64,000 nt of DNA. It comes from Pseudo-nitzschia pungens. Its lineage: Eukaryota > Bacillariophyta > Bacillariophyceae > Bacillariales > Bacillariaceae. Location: the NCBI GenBank assembly GCA_037355855.1, contig CM074762.1, forward strand, positions 5,580,001 to 5,644,000, given 5' to 3'. Positions 21,468 to 32,112 of this stretch are shown piece by piece; the first letter of the stretch is position 1, and the number at the start of each line of letters is the position of its first letter. The translations under genes were made by a program, and so were the position numbers. The notes under the pieces are model-generated. The model ran no database searches, was not told the origin of the DNA, and saw nothing but the letters and a program-made list of their open reading frames with translations.

Positions 21468-23723
21468 GGAGCGGTCGGAAATAGAAAAACGTGCGCACCG
21501 CGCCACAGGTTTTAAGTTTTTTCAAAATGATACATATGAACTTACCGTACATACTACATATATCAATGTGTGATTTACGTATTAAAATATGTATTAATAC
21601 CTAGAACGAGATAAATAACGTTCATGAAAAAATCTCCACGATTCAAATTTAAAAAGGGGGGAACCGGGAAACTACAAATTGGTTTTTTTACGTAACGTAC
21701 GTAATTAATTAATTACGTACGTAATTAATATTACGTACGATTGGATTTAATTCCGTACGATTGGATTTAATTCCGTACGATTGAAGATTAATTACGTAAC
21801 TATGTGGCTTAAATAGGTAAAGTAGCCAATTTAATGACACAATAATAATTTGAATATGCCCTTTATCAATGTAAAACTTAAGCCTTTTAAAAGCCTCCAA
21901 ATTGCTTCAATTTGATGACAAGGACGATGTATGCGCCTTTTAAAGTGCCGCTGACAGCCAGCCACATATTCGGTACCGTGCGACTTGCACTGGTAAGTGG
22001 CTGTCAGCGCCACTTTAAATGGCGCCTGGTTAATCTTACCCAAGTTGAAGTAGGGGCTATCATCGCCACTTCTAAACTTGTAGTAAGGTTAATTAAGGTT
22101 ACTTGCACTAGCGCCACTTTAAATGGCGCTGACAGCCACTTATTGGTACGTACCTGACGGTACCGTACGGTACTCAGGACAGAGTGACTTCTAGCGTGGC
22201 GCTGACAGCCAATTCCTGCTTTAAATCTTACAGTACCGTACCGGTGAAAGGCGCCGTTTAAAGTGGCGCTGACAGCCACTTATTCGTACCGTACGAGTAC
22301 TCAGCTCTAGTGATTAAAAGGCGCTGTTTGCTGCTTGCTGTCCCCCCCGTGTATTATCGACGCGTTGCTGCTTGCTGTCCCTCCCCCGTGTATTATCAAC
22401 GCGTTGCTGCTTGCTGTCCCCCCCCTGTATTATCGACGCGTTGCTGCTTGCTGTCCCCCCCCCTTGTATTATCGACGCGTTGCTGCTTGCTGCTTGCTGT
22501 CCCCCCCTGTATTATCGACGCGTTGCTGCTGCTCGCTGCTTGCTGTCCCCCCCCTGTATTATCGACGCGTTGCTGCTCGTCGCTGCTTGCTGTCCCCCCC
22601 TGTATTATTATCGACGCGTTGCTGCTTGCTGTCCCCCCCTGTATTATCGACGCGTTGCTGCTTGCTGCTTGCTGTCCCCCCCTGTATTATCGAAGCGTTG
22701 CTGCTGCTCGTCGCTGCTTGCTGTCCCGCCTGTATTATTATCGACGCGTTGCTGCTGCTCGCTGCTTGCTGTCCCCCCCCCCCCTGCATTATCGACGCGT
22801 TGCTGCTTGCTGTCCCCCCCTCTGTATCGATGCGTTACTGCTTGATGTTCCCCTGTATTAATTTTTTTTACATAAATCCCTGTACAATTTGTACTGGAAA
22901 ATCGAATTTTTTGATTGGCTCATTCACTCAGCACCTCTCAGCCATTTATTGGTACGTTATTGGTACGGTACCTAGCGCCACTTTTAAAGGGGCGAAGTGC
23001 GCTGACAGACCTGAAACCCTAGGGGCCATTTAAAGTGGCGCTGACAGCCCCCGAACGTAAACCAGTTGGGATCTATGTGGCTATCACCGGCACTTTGAAT
23101 GGCGCGTATACCTTATATCTACGACTTGCACTAGTAAGTGGCTGTCAGCGCCACTTTAAATGGCCCCTGGTTACCCAAGTTGAAGTACTTACCTTACCTT
23201 ACCAATAAAGGCGCCATTGAAAGTGGCGCCGACAGCCCCCCGCATGTAAACCAGTTGGGATATTAGTACATACGTACCGATATAGTAATAGCCTAAGCAC
23301 TACATTGATAGACTTACGTATATTTTTAATATTATTATCTAGCTTATTAAATTATGATATAGGCCACTTAAGAGCTTATTTGTGAAATCGTGCGTAATTA
23401 AATCCAATCGTACGTAATTAAATCCAATCGTACGTAATTAAATCCAATCGTACGTAATATTAATTACGTACGTAATTAATTAATTACGTACGTTACGGAA
23501 AAAAAAAACCCAATTTTTAGTTTCCCGGTTTCCCCTTTTTTAAATTTGAATCGTGGAGATTATTTTTTCATGAACGTTACCGGTACTTATCTCGTTCTAC
23601 GTATTAATTAACACGTAAATCACACGTTGATATATGTAGTATGTACGGTAAGTTCATACATATCATTTTGAAAAAACTTAACCTGTCGCGCGGTGCGCAC
23701 GTTTTTCTATTTCCGACCGCTCC
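21468..23723. mobile_element. element B: 2256-bp long-inverted-repeat element inside the X LTR
   Basis: The left arm starts GGAGCGGTCGGAAATAG at 21468 and the right arm ends CTATTTCCGACCGCTCC at 23723. The arms (about 21468-21810 and 23330-23723) share GTGCGCACCGCG, ACATACTACATATATCAA and palindromic AATTAATTACGTACGT tracts. Inward lie subterminal blocks full of GGCGCC and AAGTGGCGCTGACAGCC words in both orientations, and in the middle one array (22325-22860) of units with core ATCGACGCGTTGCTGCTT. There is no coding sequence. It has the build of a foldback or Galileo-like element, but no transposase is present to assign a superfamily, and no clear target duplication can be seen. Confidence 0.75.
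22325..22860 (+). repeat. tandem array in element B
   Basis: About 13 units of 36-45 bp with GTATTATCGACGCGTTGC, one or two CTGCTTG blocks, and a C-run of five to ten bases. Extra CTCGTCGCTGC blocks occur in some units, and several units carry TATTATTATCGA. It belongs to the same family as the arrays in A and A'. Confidence 0.85.
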
Positions 23724-23906
23724 AGAAGGTTAATTGTGTGGATAAGAATAAGAACAGGAAATAAGAGATGAGAATGGAGAATCGGTGGTCGGAATGATCA
23801 TCTCAGTAATCTAATGGATTCAGGATTTTAACAATGTAAATGAACAATTAAGAAACTCAAACCTCGTAGGGTACAAATCTACACGGCTTTACGAGCCCTC
23901 CAAACA
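23724..23906 (+). mobile_element. X 5' LTR, right part
   Basis: Contains AAACTCAAACCTCGTA, ACAAATCTACACGG and the terminus ACGAGCCCTCCAAACA, which is the inverse of the start of the Y LTRs. The next bases, TTCTTCGAAGAAT, are also found at the same place in Y. Confidence 0.8.
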
Positions 23907-24681
23907 TTCTTCGAAGAATCGCGGTTGGTTGAGCGCTTTGTGAAGACGAGGGATCAGTACACGAGGCGAGAGCAAGGGTGTTTACGGCTATCGAAACACG
24001 CAGGAGACGATTGCAGAAGAGAATACTGAATTACGATTACGAATTGGACTGAGGGAAAGGACCTCAGTCTTGCAGGTATTCGGAGAAGAAAGAGCCAAAT
24101 ACGATACGTCGGATCGATACGAAGATACGATTGCAGATCTATTCACCATACGACACGGTGGATACGATAGAATTTTCAAGCAGGTCTATCCGGAGCATAG
24201 AACAGGGCACGGGTACGATTTGGATCTATCCAGTGGAAGCGGATAAGATTGCGGTGGACTAAGGGAGCAGACCAAGAGGTAATAAAGCCAGTCCTGCAGG
24301 CAGCACTGATCAGCTGCGGATCTATTCTGGAGAGCTACAAACGCGCCGAATACGATCAGGGTCGACTCGCTGAGACGAGTACGATTGAGGAAGAAAATAT
24401 AACAACAAGCAGAATTAAAGAGAGAAAGAAAGACAGATAAACAATTTGGACCGACGTAAAAGAATTCGGTCTTGCAGGCGATTCGATTCAACGAACAATC
24501 GCAAAAGAGAACAAGAAGCGGAAGGACCTGTTCGCGAAGACGAATAGGATTGAATAACAGAAGCGAAGAAGTCGACGTCGGACGATCGACGCGAAGCAGC
24601 TGTACTGTGGTGTTATCGGACGGCGGCAAGATTGCAGAAGAAGGACAAGGATATACTTGATATAGTGAGGTGACGAGCAGA
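23907..24681 (+). other. X leader
   Basis: Untranslated leader between the 5' LTR and gag. Much of it (23907 to about 24370) is the inverse of the internal region of Y (41685-42332), with words such as ACGATTGCAGA and TATTCGGAGAAGAAAG. A primer-binding site starting TTCTTCGAAGAA is expected at its left end, but I could not assign a tRNA. Confidence 0.6.
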
Positions 24682-25630
24682 ATGGGGAGGTACAACAGAA
24701 TTCCGAAGCTGTCTAATTCAGGGGATGTCGATTTTGAAGGATGGTTCCAACAGTTCCTAGCCCACGCAAGCAGAAGCAAGTACGAGGAGTTTGTGAGGGC
24801 AAAGCAGCATCCAGATCTGCCAAGTGACGGTCATTCAGCGTCCCACGAATCCATGACCAAAGAGCAGAGAAAGGCAACGAGAAAACATATCAAAGCCATA
24901 AATGATTTGTGGACGGCATTCGAAAATAACAACACGGGATTTGCCATTATCCAGAAGTCCAAGTTTGACAATGGAGTGACCCAAGAACAGAATGAGATAA
25001 CCAAAAAGAATTGGCCCCGAGGCAGAGTGCACAGGATCTTTGACGAGCTGTTCAAATTATACCGAAGGACGAATACATCTGATAGGATTCAGTTGGATAA
25101 GGACCTAAAGGCAGTTACGATGGGGGCATTGGATCCCCCGAGGGAAATTTTTGAGCGATTGTTTGGACTGATGCAGAAATACCAGTACAAGACAATCCAA
25201 CCAACAGAGGATGATTTATTTGCAACACTACTCAGTGGGGTTCCGCAGTACCTGGTGATCTCGTTGACAACCATATTGAACGATTTACGAGATGCGGATA
25301 CACCAATATATGACATCTGGGAGAAGCTGGAGATGACGGCGACAAACTTGTACAATTCAGTGATTATTTTGAAGGGACGTCAGCCCAGACCTAATGATAT
25401 GAGCCTCCTTGGCGCAGATATCAACAAGAATGTTAATAACAATAGCAACGGCGGATCTGATGTTGGTGATGATGACGGTGATAACAACAGTGGCAGCAGT
25501 GCAGGCGGCAGCGACGACGAATATGATGGTGGTAGGCGCAGCAGAAACAACGGCGGCTATGATGGTGGCAGGCCAAGCGGCGACAACGGCGGTACTGGAA
25601 AAGCGCACTCAGCAATGGCCTGGTTAAAAT
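24682..25630 (+). pseudogene. gag: X gag, 5' part (split by element Z)
   Basis: The first in-frame ATG is 24682 (MGRYNRIPKL). The frame encodes a capsid-like region (GDVDFEGWFQQFL, then helices through about residue 235) and a Gly/Asn/Asp-rich linker with DGGR repeats, and it stops abruptly at the Z insertion after MAWLK. The missing zinc knuckles lie at 40536-40792. Without Z and one AAAAT duplication the two parts join in frame to a 401-residue Gag. As it stands the frame runs a few codons into the Z LTR and stops. The product would package element RNA. Assignment to Bel/Pao, Gypsy or Copia is uncertain. Confidence 0.8.
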
Positions 25631-26026
25631 TAACAACACAGAACAAGGTTGTTAAGTAATAAGAAACAGAAAGTGAGCGCAACAGTACCGCGCGTAGAAA
25701 CAGACAGTGAGCGCAACAGTATCGCGCATAGAAACAGACAGTGAGCGCAACAGTACCGCGCGTAGAAACAGAAAGAAGTCGTGCAACAGTACCGCACGCA
25801 CATATAAGCCATACAACAGTACCGTATGGCGCGCCCAGAGGTGCGCAAGATATTGAAGTATCCAAAGAACACAACCAAAGAACACGGTTGAAGTATTAAC
25901 TGAAGAAGATAAAGAATGGAGCAACAAACACCACACTTATCACGAGCGACCATGTAAAAGAGAGAGAACACATGTTTAGATCGATAGAACGATAAGAGCT
26001 CATAATTTCCAGTTATACAACTTGTT
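25631..26026 (+). mobile_element. Z 5' LTR with promoter-like repeats
   Basis: Contains three 34-bp tandem repeats starting at about 25673, 25707 and 25741 (GTGAGCGCAACAGTACCG and relatives), followed by further GCAACAGTACCG copies and a TATA-like word ACATATAAG at about 25800. This is the usual layout of an LTR promoter with upstream repeats; the regulatory role is inferred. Confidence 0.75.
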
Positions 26027-26040
26027 GATTAACAGTCGCA
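26027..26040 (+). promoter_or_regulatory. Z primer-binding site, tRNA-Asn anticodon arm
   Basis: GATTAACAGTCGCA directly after the 5' LTR is complementary to TGCGACTGTTAATC, which is the anticodon arm of yeast tRNA-Asn(GUU) as I know it. The same 14 bases form the primer site of W at 39486-39499. Drosophila copia is primed by a 5' half of initiator tRNA in the same way. Confidence 0.65.
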
Positions 26041-26316
26041 GATCGCAATACTCTACGAATTATTCAACCGACGCGTTATTCGATACTCAACATTTCGAAA
26101 CACGCACGATTGAAAATTTTTATTTTTAACTGGAACACGATCATACCCTAAAACTAACTACCTATACCTTACCACATATATATCTATATAAAAAAAAAAA
26201 AAAAAAAAAAAATAATAATATATTCCAACATATCCCTCGACGCCGACCTATCCGTTAACACCAGCCAAACATACCACTTCTCTTTCACTCAAGCGATTAC
26301 AGGAGCATTCAAATGG

Positions 26317-29300
26317 TTGTTCACACCTACCATTAAACCTCAACCCATAAGTACTGAAGAGACCTTACGAGACAAGATCACGAAACTAGAGAAGGAACTC
26401 GAAAAGAAAGAAGAACGCGAAGGGTTTCAGACACTCCGTGTAGGAGATGTGAAGACATTCGACGGATGTCAATCGAACTGGGTCAAATGGAAAGCTGAAG
26501 CGGAGAGTGTGTTCAAAAAGGTTATGAACAGCAGAGCGGAAGCCGAAAAGGATCCAAATCGAAACCACGTCTTGTACTCCACCATCGCAGCGGCCACATG
26601 CAACGGGCGGGCATACTCGCAGGTTAACCAATACCGAGATGAGACCGATGGACATCGTGCATGGAACGAACTCCTTAATTGGTACGACTCCAAATCCCAG
26701 CAAGAATCCCATGCAGAGACACTCCGTCTGAAGCTCTCGAACGTCAAATTGTATGAAGGCGGCGATATTGCAGATTATATCAACCGTTTTGAGTTGATTT
26801 ACTACGAGCTCCACCGTATCCCCAATTTTGGTATCCGAGAATGTGAAGCAAAGAGCCTCTTCATTCAGAATATCCATGACTCCTCTTTGGACTATACCAC
26901 AAACAGCATGGTGGAACATCAGTCCACTTTGACCCTGAAAGACCTTGTCCTGAAACTCCGTAAGCAAGAACAAGCGAATATTCGCAAAGGGATTGCTCGT
27001 CGTGCTGAAGCCAAACGCCGTCAAGAATTGGCATTCCAGCTCCAGTACGAGGGAAAGCGCCGACGCACCGATGGACAAATGGGCCACGGAACCCTCTCTT
27101 TGGGCGGCACTACACTTCATCCTAACATGCTTGGTATTCTCAGGATTCCCCCAGAGACGTGGAGAAATTTACAAGATTCCGAACGTACTTTTGTCCTCAA
27201 ATATAACAACGCTGTCCGTCACAAGTCTCCACCAGATGAATTCCCCAGCCCTGTCAATGGTATCAAGATTGGAGAGCCGAAAGATGATGGCATGGGCAAT
27301 ACTGATGTTCCCCGACGCATGTATGGCCGAGGTGGTGGTCGTCCCCGTCGTGTCCATCGTGTGATGTTGGATACCACAGTGCCTGTTGCAGAAGTGCCCG
27401 AGCCCGACGTCAAGCTTCCTCCACTTCCAGGCCCCCCAGCAGTACCCGAATCAGCAGTCCCTGAAGCTCCCGCAGCCGTACCCCAAGCCGCTGATGACAC
27501 CGACGCCCACAGTGTTGGCTCAATCGATGAATCTGAATTATTTCCCGTCGGCAGTGTGCCTCTCAAAGCAGTGCGTTTCTATATGATTGAAAAGGGGAAG
27601 GAGCAAGAAGAGATGCAGACGCTCCAGCAACAAGAGAAGCAGCGAGAGCTCCAGCAACAAGAGAAGCAGCGAGAGCAGCAGCAAGTGCAACAGCAGCAGG
27701 TTTCAACCCATATATCAACGCCTCGTCGTAGTCAGAGACTGAAGGAAATAAGGAAAACCAGAAGATTCCCCATGAAAATCTCCAAGGGAGAGAATATTGC
27801 ACTGATGGATAGTGGAGGTGGAAATAGACCTACGGTGACTGAGAAGGCATGGATTCGGGTTGGAGGAGAAACAGGGTTGACCTCAGCAGTGAAACCATTT
27901 ATGTCCACCGATGTTATGGATGGACACCCAGTTGTGAGTGCAGTGACCAAAGCAACAGTTCCCGGGAGAGAAGACCCAGTCCTCTTGTTGGTCCACTATG
28001 CAACCTTTATCACTGAAGACCGGGACAGCACTGAAGGAGAGTCTTTGTTAACGTCCATGGATATGGGAGATCATGGTGTGAGAGTTGGTGTGCAACCCCA
28101 ATACCCAGACTGTGGCATCAAAATTGGCACTACGTTTCTACCCTTTTGGCATGATGAAGAGAAAGTGTTTTTCAAGTTATCCAAACCAACAGAGGGTGAC
28201 ATGGAGTCCCTGGAGTTGTTTGAGTTAAATTCCCCAGCACCACCAGATCTTAGGGAATACCCTATGCTCAGACGCAAAAGGAACTTTCAAAAGTTCAGTT
28301 TCGCCCAACTTCCCATGCTGGAATTAAGGAAGAGAATGGCAATGCTCCCTGAAAGAGTGGTGAAGAAAACGTTAGAGAATACAACCCAATTCTATACAGA
28401 GATTGAAGAAGAGAACAGAGATATCCCCAGGAAGCACTACAGAAAGCGTTTCAAAGCATTCCATTATTCCAGACAGAATGAACCAGTTGCCACAGACTAT
28501 ACCTTTTTCTCTGAAGAGACCAGCCAAGGCCATAATGGTGGGCAGTTTTTCTCTGGTGTGAAATCCAAGAAGTGGTCTTTCCACCCACTAAAACAAGTGT
28601 CCCAATGTACTACTGCCTTGAAGGATTACCTCAGAGAGCATGGTGCTCCAGATACTATGATCAGTGACAATGCGCAAGCAGAGACAGGGGTGAAGTGGAG
28701 TGAAGTGTTGCGGGAAGCCAGAGTTGCCACTAGATCCAGGACAAGCCAACCACACTACAAACACCAAAATCCGGCTGAACCAGAATGGGGGAGACTTAGC
28801 AAGATGATCTCCAACTGTTTGGCAATGTTCAAAGCTCCTAAATCCTTGGCTCATTGGTGTGCAAAATGGGTTTGCCAAGTGAATAATGTTTGTTCTCGTG
28901 CATCCTTGAATTGGAAAACCCCATCCGAAGTCTCACATGGATGGACCCCTGATATCTCACACTTGCGCTTCCATTTCTATGAGCCTATTTGGTACTATCA
29001 ACCCCAGAACAAGACGCCAAAAGAAAGCATGTTGAAGGGGAGATTCCTTGCCTTTGCAGATTCCTGTGGGGATGCCATGACGTATTATATCCTGACAGAA
29101 CCAGATACTAAGAAGACCAAGCGCCAGATCCTCATGCGCTCAGTTGTCAGAACCAGGAGGGAGAATATTGGAACTGAAAAAGAAGTCCTCAATGATGACT
29201 CCAACGCTGCCAGATTTGAACTGACTGTTGCTGAAAAGGAAAGGACTATCATAGAAAGCACTGATGAGGTCCCCATCTTGGTTTCAGGGGAAGAATTTGC

Positions 29301-29754
29301 AGCTGATTCAACTGGCATGGAACACTCTACGAGCACTTTGGAGGATTTCCTGCAACAGAATTTGGAAACCAAGGATGGTGACGTCCCAGAAGATCTGGAA
29401 GACCAAGATGATTTGGATGATGATGCAACTGAAGAAGAGGATGCTGAACCTGACGAAGAAGAAGCCCTACCAAAAGATTTGGATTGCACCAACAATGCAG
29501 AGTCTCACCTGGATATTCTCGAAAGTACTGACAAGAACTTGAACAGTGAATTTAGAAAGATTCTGAACCACCATTGGCAAGAAGGGATGTTGATTTTCAA
29601 GGCTCAGTTTGTCACTGATGTTGGAACTGTGGTAATGGACATCCCACTCACAGTCCTGCAAAAAGATCAACCAGTTGCTTGTGCCAAATACATCAAGATG
29701 TACATCGTGGAAAACAGCAGCAGGCGTTCAAGTGGACCATTGTACATGGGCTGA
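26317..29754 (+). CDS. Z ORF1: Gag, protease and integrase
   Basis: An open frame of 1145 codons encoding a Copia polyprotein without its RT. The gag region (about 1-260) has a UBN2-like pattern (FDGCQSNWVKWKAE, WNELLNWYDSKS, LKLSNVKLYEGGDIADYINRF). A Pro/Ala- and Gln-rich linker follows. The protease motif LMDSGGG is at about 28,000 minus 200 bases (27803-27823), and the integrase core with MISDNAQAETG and PHYKHQNPAEPEWGRLSK lies near 28660-28800. There is no ATG in this frame; an ATG at 26313 is one base out of frame, so the start is either damaged or non-canonical. The frame stops at 29754, and RT continues in another frame, so translation as one polyprotein would need a shift near 29737-29745. 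Confidence 0.8.
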   Translation: MFTPTIKPQPISTEETLRDKITKLEKELEKKEEREGFQTLRVGDVKTFDGCQSNWVKWKAEAESVFKKVMNSRAEAEKDPNRNHVLYSTIAAATCNGRAYSQVNQYRDETDGHRAWNELLNWYDSKSQQESHAETLRLKLSNVKLYEGGDIADYINRFELIYYELHRIPNFGIRECEAKSLFIQNIHDSSLDYTTNSMVEHQSTLTLKDLVLKLRKQEQANIRKGIARRAEAKRRQELAFQLQYEGKRRRTDGQMGHGTLSLGGTTLHPNMLGILRIPPETWRNLQDSERTFVLKYNNAVRHKSPPDEFPSPVNGIKIGEPKDDGMGNTDVPRRMYGRGGGRPRRVHRVMLDTTVPVAEVPEPDVKLPPLPGPPAVPESAVPEAPAAVPQAADDTDAHSVGSIDESELFPVGSVPLKAVRFYMIEKGKEQEEMQTLQQQEKQRELQQQEKQREQQQVQQQQVSTHISTPRRSQRLKEIRKTRRFPMKISKGENIALMDSGGGNRPTVTEKAWIRVGGETGLTSAVKPFMSTDVMDGHPVVSAVTKATVPGREDPVLLLVHYATFITEDRDSTEGESLLTSMDMGDHGVRVGVQPQYPDCGIKIGTTFLPFWHDEEKVFFKLSKPTEGDMESLELFELNSPAPPDLREYPMLRRKRNFQKFSFAQLPMLELRKRMAMLPERVVKKTLENTTQFYTEIEEENRDIPRKHYRKRFKAFHYSRQNEPVATDYTFFSEETSQGHNGGQFFSGVKSKKWSFHPLKQVSQCTTALKDYLREHGAPDTMISDNAQAETGVKWSEVLREARVATRSRTSQPHYKHQNPAEPEWGRLSKMISNCLAMFKAPKSLAHWCAKWVCQVNNVCSRASLNWKTPSEVSHGWTPDISHLRFHFYEPIWYYQPQNKTPKESMLKGRFLAFADSCGDAMTYYILTEPDTKKTKRQILMRSVVRTRRENIGTEKEVLNDDSNAARFELTVAEKERTIIESTDEVPILVSGEEFAADSTGMEHSTSTLEDFLQQNLETKDGDVPEDLEDQDDLDDDATEEEDAEPDEEEALPKDLDCTNNAESHLDILESTDKNLNSEFRKILNHHWQEGMLIFKAQFVTDVGTVVMDIPLTVLQKDQPVACAKYIKMYIVENSSRRSSGPLYMG

Positions 29755-31591
29755 CTCAATTTTGAAGGAAAACAGTAACATTATCAGACGAATGAGAAGA
29801 GTCCAGCCAAGACCACAAGCAAGAGCACGTGTCAAACTCCCAAAGAAACTTCGACGCGCCATGCAGAATCCAAGTAAGAAAAAGAAAAGATTGTTATCAA
29901 GAAATCAACGGCTTGCAGCAAAGAAGCAACGAGAGAAATTTGGCATCAAGATTCCAAACACATACCAGCAGTGTGTGCAGTTTGATCTGGAAGCTGGAAA
30001 TAAGAAATGGCAAGAGAGCATTGACAAGGAAATGGAAAACTTGGAGAGATTGGAGTGTTTCAAATTCCATGATCCGGCAACAGAATTCCCAGAATCCGAA
30101 GGATGGCAAGAAGTCAAGCTCAAAATGATTTGGGATGTAAAGAGTGAAGACCGAAGATACAAATCGCGTTTAGTTGCAGGAGGGCATTTGGTTGACTCCA
30201 GCCATGTCAACACTTATTCCAGCCAAGTGGACAGTCTCTCTGTATTCCTGTTATTCCTAATTGCGCAGCATCAGAAGCTTGACTTAATGACAGCAGATGT
30301 GGGGAATGCATTTCCTACAGCCCCTAACCAAGAGAAAGTCTGGTGTTGGGCCGATGATGTTTTTGGCAAAAACAAGGGTTGCAAAGTTGAAGTACAACGC
30401 GCTTTGTATGGTCTTGCTGGAAGCAGCAGAGCGTACATGGATTTCTTTGCCGATACACTTGCAGGTTTAGGGTTCAGACCATCGCGCGCAGATCCTGATT
30501 TATGGATGCGCCCAGAGCCTGAAGGGGAAGGGTACTGTTACATTGCAACTCATGTGGATGATTTGATTGTTGTTGCAAAGAAACCTGAGAACTGGATTGC
30601 ACTCATTGAACAAGAATTTGCCCTGAGAAATATTGAAGAAAAGCCACAGTACTATCTTGGAACAAGTGTGAGACAAATCAAGGATGGCAGAATTCTTCTC
30701 AATTCGGGATCTTACATCACAGAAGTACTAAGGAAGTATGAAATCAAGCATGGACTCACCCTTCACCCAAACCATGTCCCCATGCATCCAGATTGCAGAC
30801 CAGAACTGGATACATCCGAATTCCTGGATGTAACAGAGCACAAGGAATTTCAACATATCATAGGTTTGTGCCAATGGGTGGTGTTGACCGGGAGAATTGA
30901 TATCACATATGCAGTATCTTCCTTATCCAGATTTTCAGCGAGTCCCAGAAAGAATCACCTTGAAATGGCAAGATATATACTTGGATATCTCAAGAAGTAT
31001 AAAAACAAAGGCCTAGTCGTGGATCCAAGACCCCCAAGAACTACAGTCAATGAAGAACCAACAAGGATGGAGGATTTCACTCACCAATATAAGTATTACA
31101 AGGAAGAGCTTGATCCTATGTTCCCAATTGCAAAGGTAAAAGAATTGCAGATTACAATCTTTTGTGACAGTGATCATGCACATGACTTGGTGACAGGCAG
31201 AAGCATTACAGGACTTATTGCATTTGTTGGATCCACACCGGTGTACTGGAAATCCAAACGCCAGACCTCAGTTCACACCAGTACCTTCGGCGCTGAGTTT
31301 ACAGCCTTGAAGGATGCAGTGGCTTTGGCAATCAGATTGAGATACCATTTGAGATCCATGGGAGTTTCCATCACCAAGCCAGCAGATATCTATGTGGACA
31401 ACAAGAGTGTGGTGCTGAATTCAACCAATCCTGCAAGCTCCTTGAATAAGAAATCAATTGCTTTGGCATACCACTTTGTGCGCGAGAACCAAGCAGGAAA
31501 GGTCATCTCTGTCAACCACATCAGATCCCAAGATAACTATGCAGACATCCTCACCAAGCCTTTGGGACAAACAGTGTTAAAATGTAGCTGA
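29636..31591 (+). pseudogene. Z ORF2: reverse transcriptase and RNase H, 3' end displaced by W
   Basis: The frame opens after a stop at 29633 and has no ATG of its own near the start; it is reached from ORF1 by a +1 shift (or a mutation). It holds the Copia RT domain (WQESIDKEMENL, RYKSRLVAGGH, TADVGNAFPTAP, ALYGLAGSSRAY and HVDD at 30551-30562, where Y is replaced by H) and RNase H (FCDSDHAHDLVTGRSITG, FGAEFTALKDA, VDNKSVV, ADILTKPLG). At 31574 it runs into the W LTR and stops five codons later. The true C terminus lies at 39984-40021. Confidence 0.85.
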
Positions 31592-32056
31592 AACAGGGTT
31601 TAAGCTGATAGGTCCTAAGGCAAGCTTCTTGGAGATATACAGCAGGAGCAGCAAACCGGTTGAGGTGCCGGTCTGTTCTATCGATAGTCTCGGATTCACC
31701 ACTACGACCGAACGAATCGATCAGATCTATTCTAACTACCTTTGGGGCTCAGTCAGTTAGATCTTAGGCTTGTAGTTCTACAGGGAGCTGCTCAGGGAGC
31801 AGGATGTAAGTATCAAGGTATTCAAATCAGAGTTAAACTAAAGATGTGGGGACAACAACCTTGTCGACGAATCGACGTTGCTGTCTTGTTAATTCTACTG
31901 AGTGGTTGCTGCTGCTGCTTGTTTTCTTGTACTGAGAACCCAGTAGAAAATTATTTATTTTCTTTTTCGCGCAGTGTGATGTGATCTGCGTTCATATGTA
32001 TATATGTAGGGTTAAGGGTTTGTCAAACGAAAACCGATTTTGGTTACAATTTAACA
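31575..32056 (-). mobile_element. W 3' LTR
   Basis: 482 bp, starting TGTTAAAATGTAGCTG and ending GGTTACAATTTAACA on the plus strand. It differs from the 5' LTR by an extra CTT near 31627. Confidence 0.95.
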
Positions 32057-32112
32057 CTCCCCATCTGTTCCTTGATTTTGCCATGTTCAAGCTACCAACA
32101 TGGTGTAATGTC

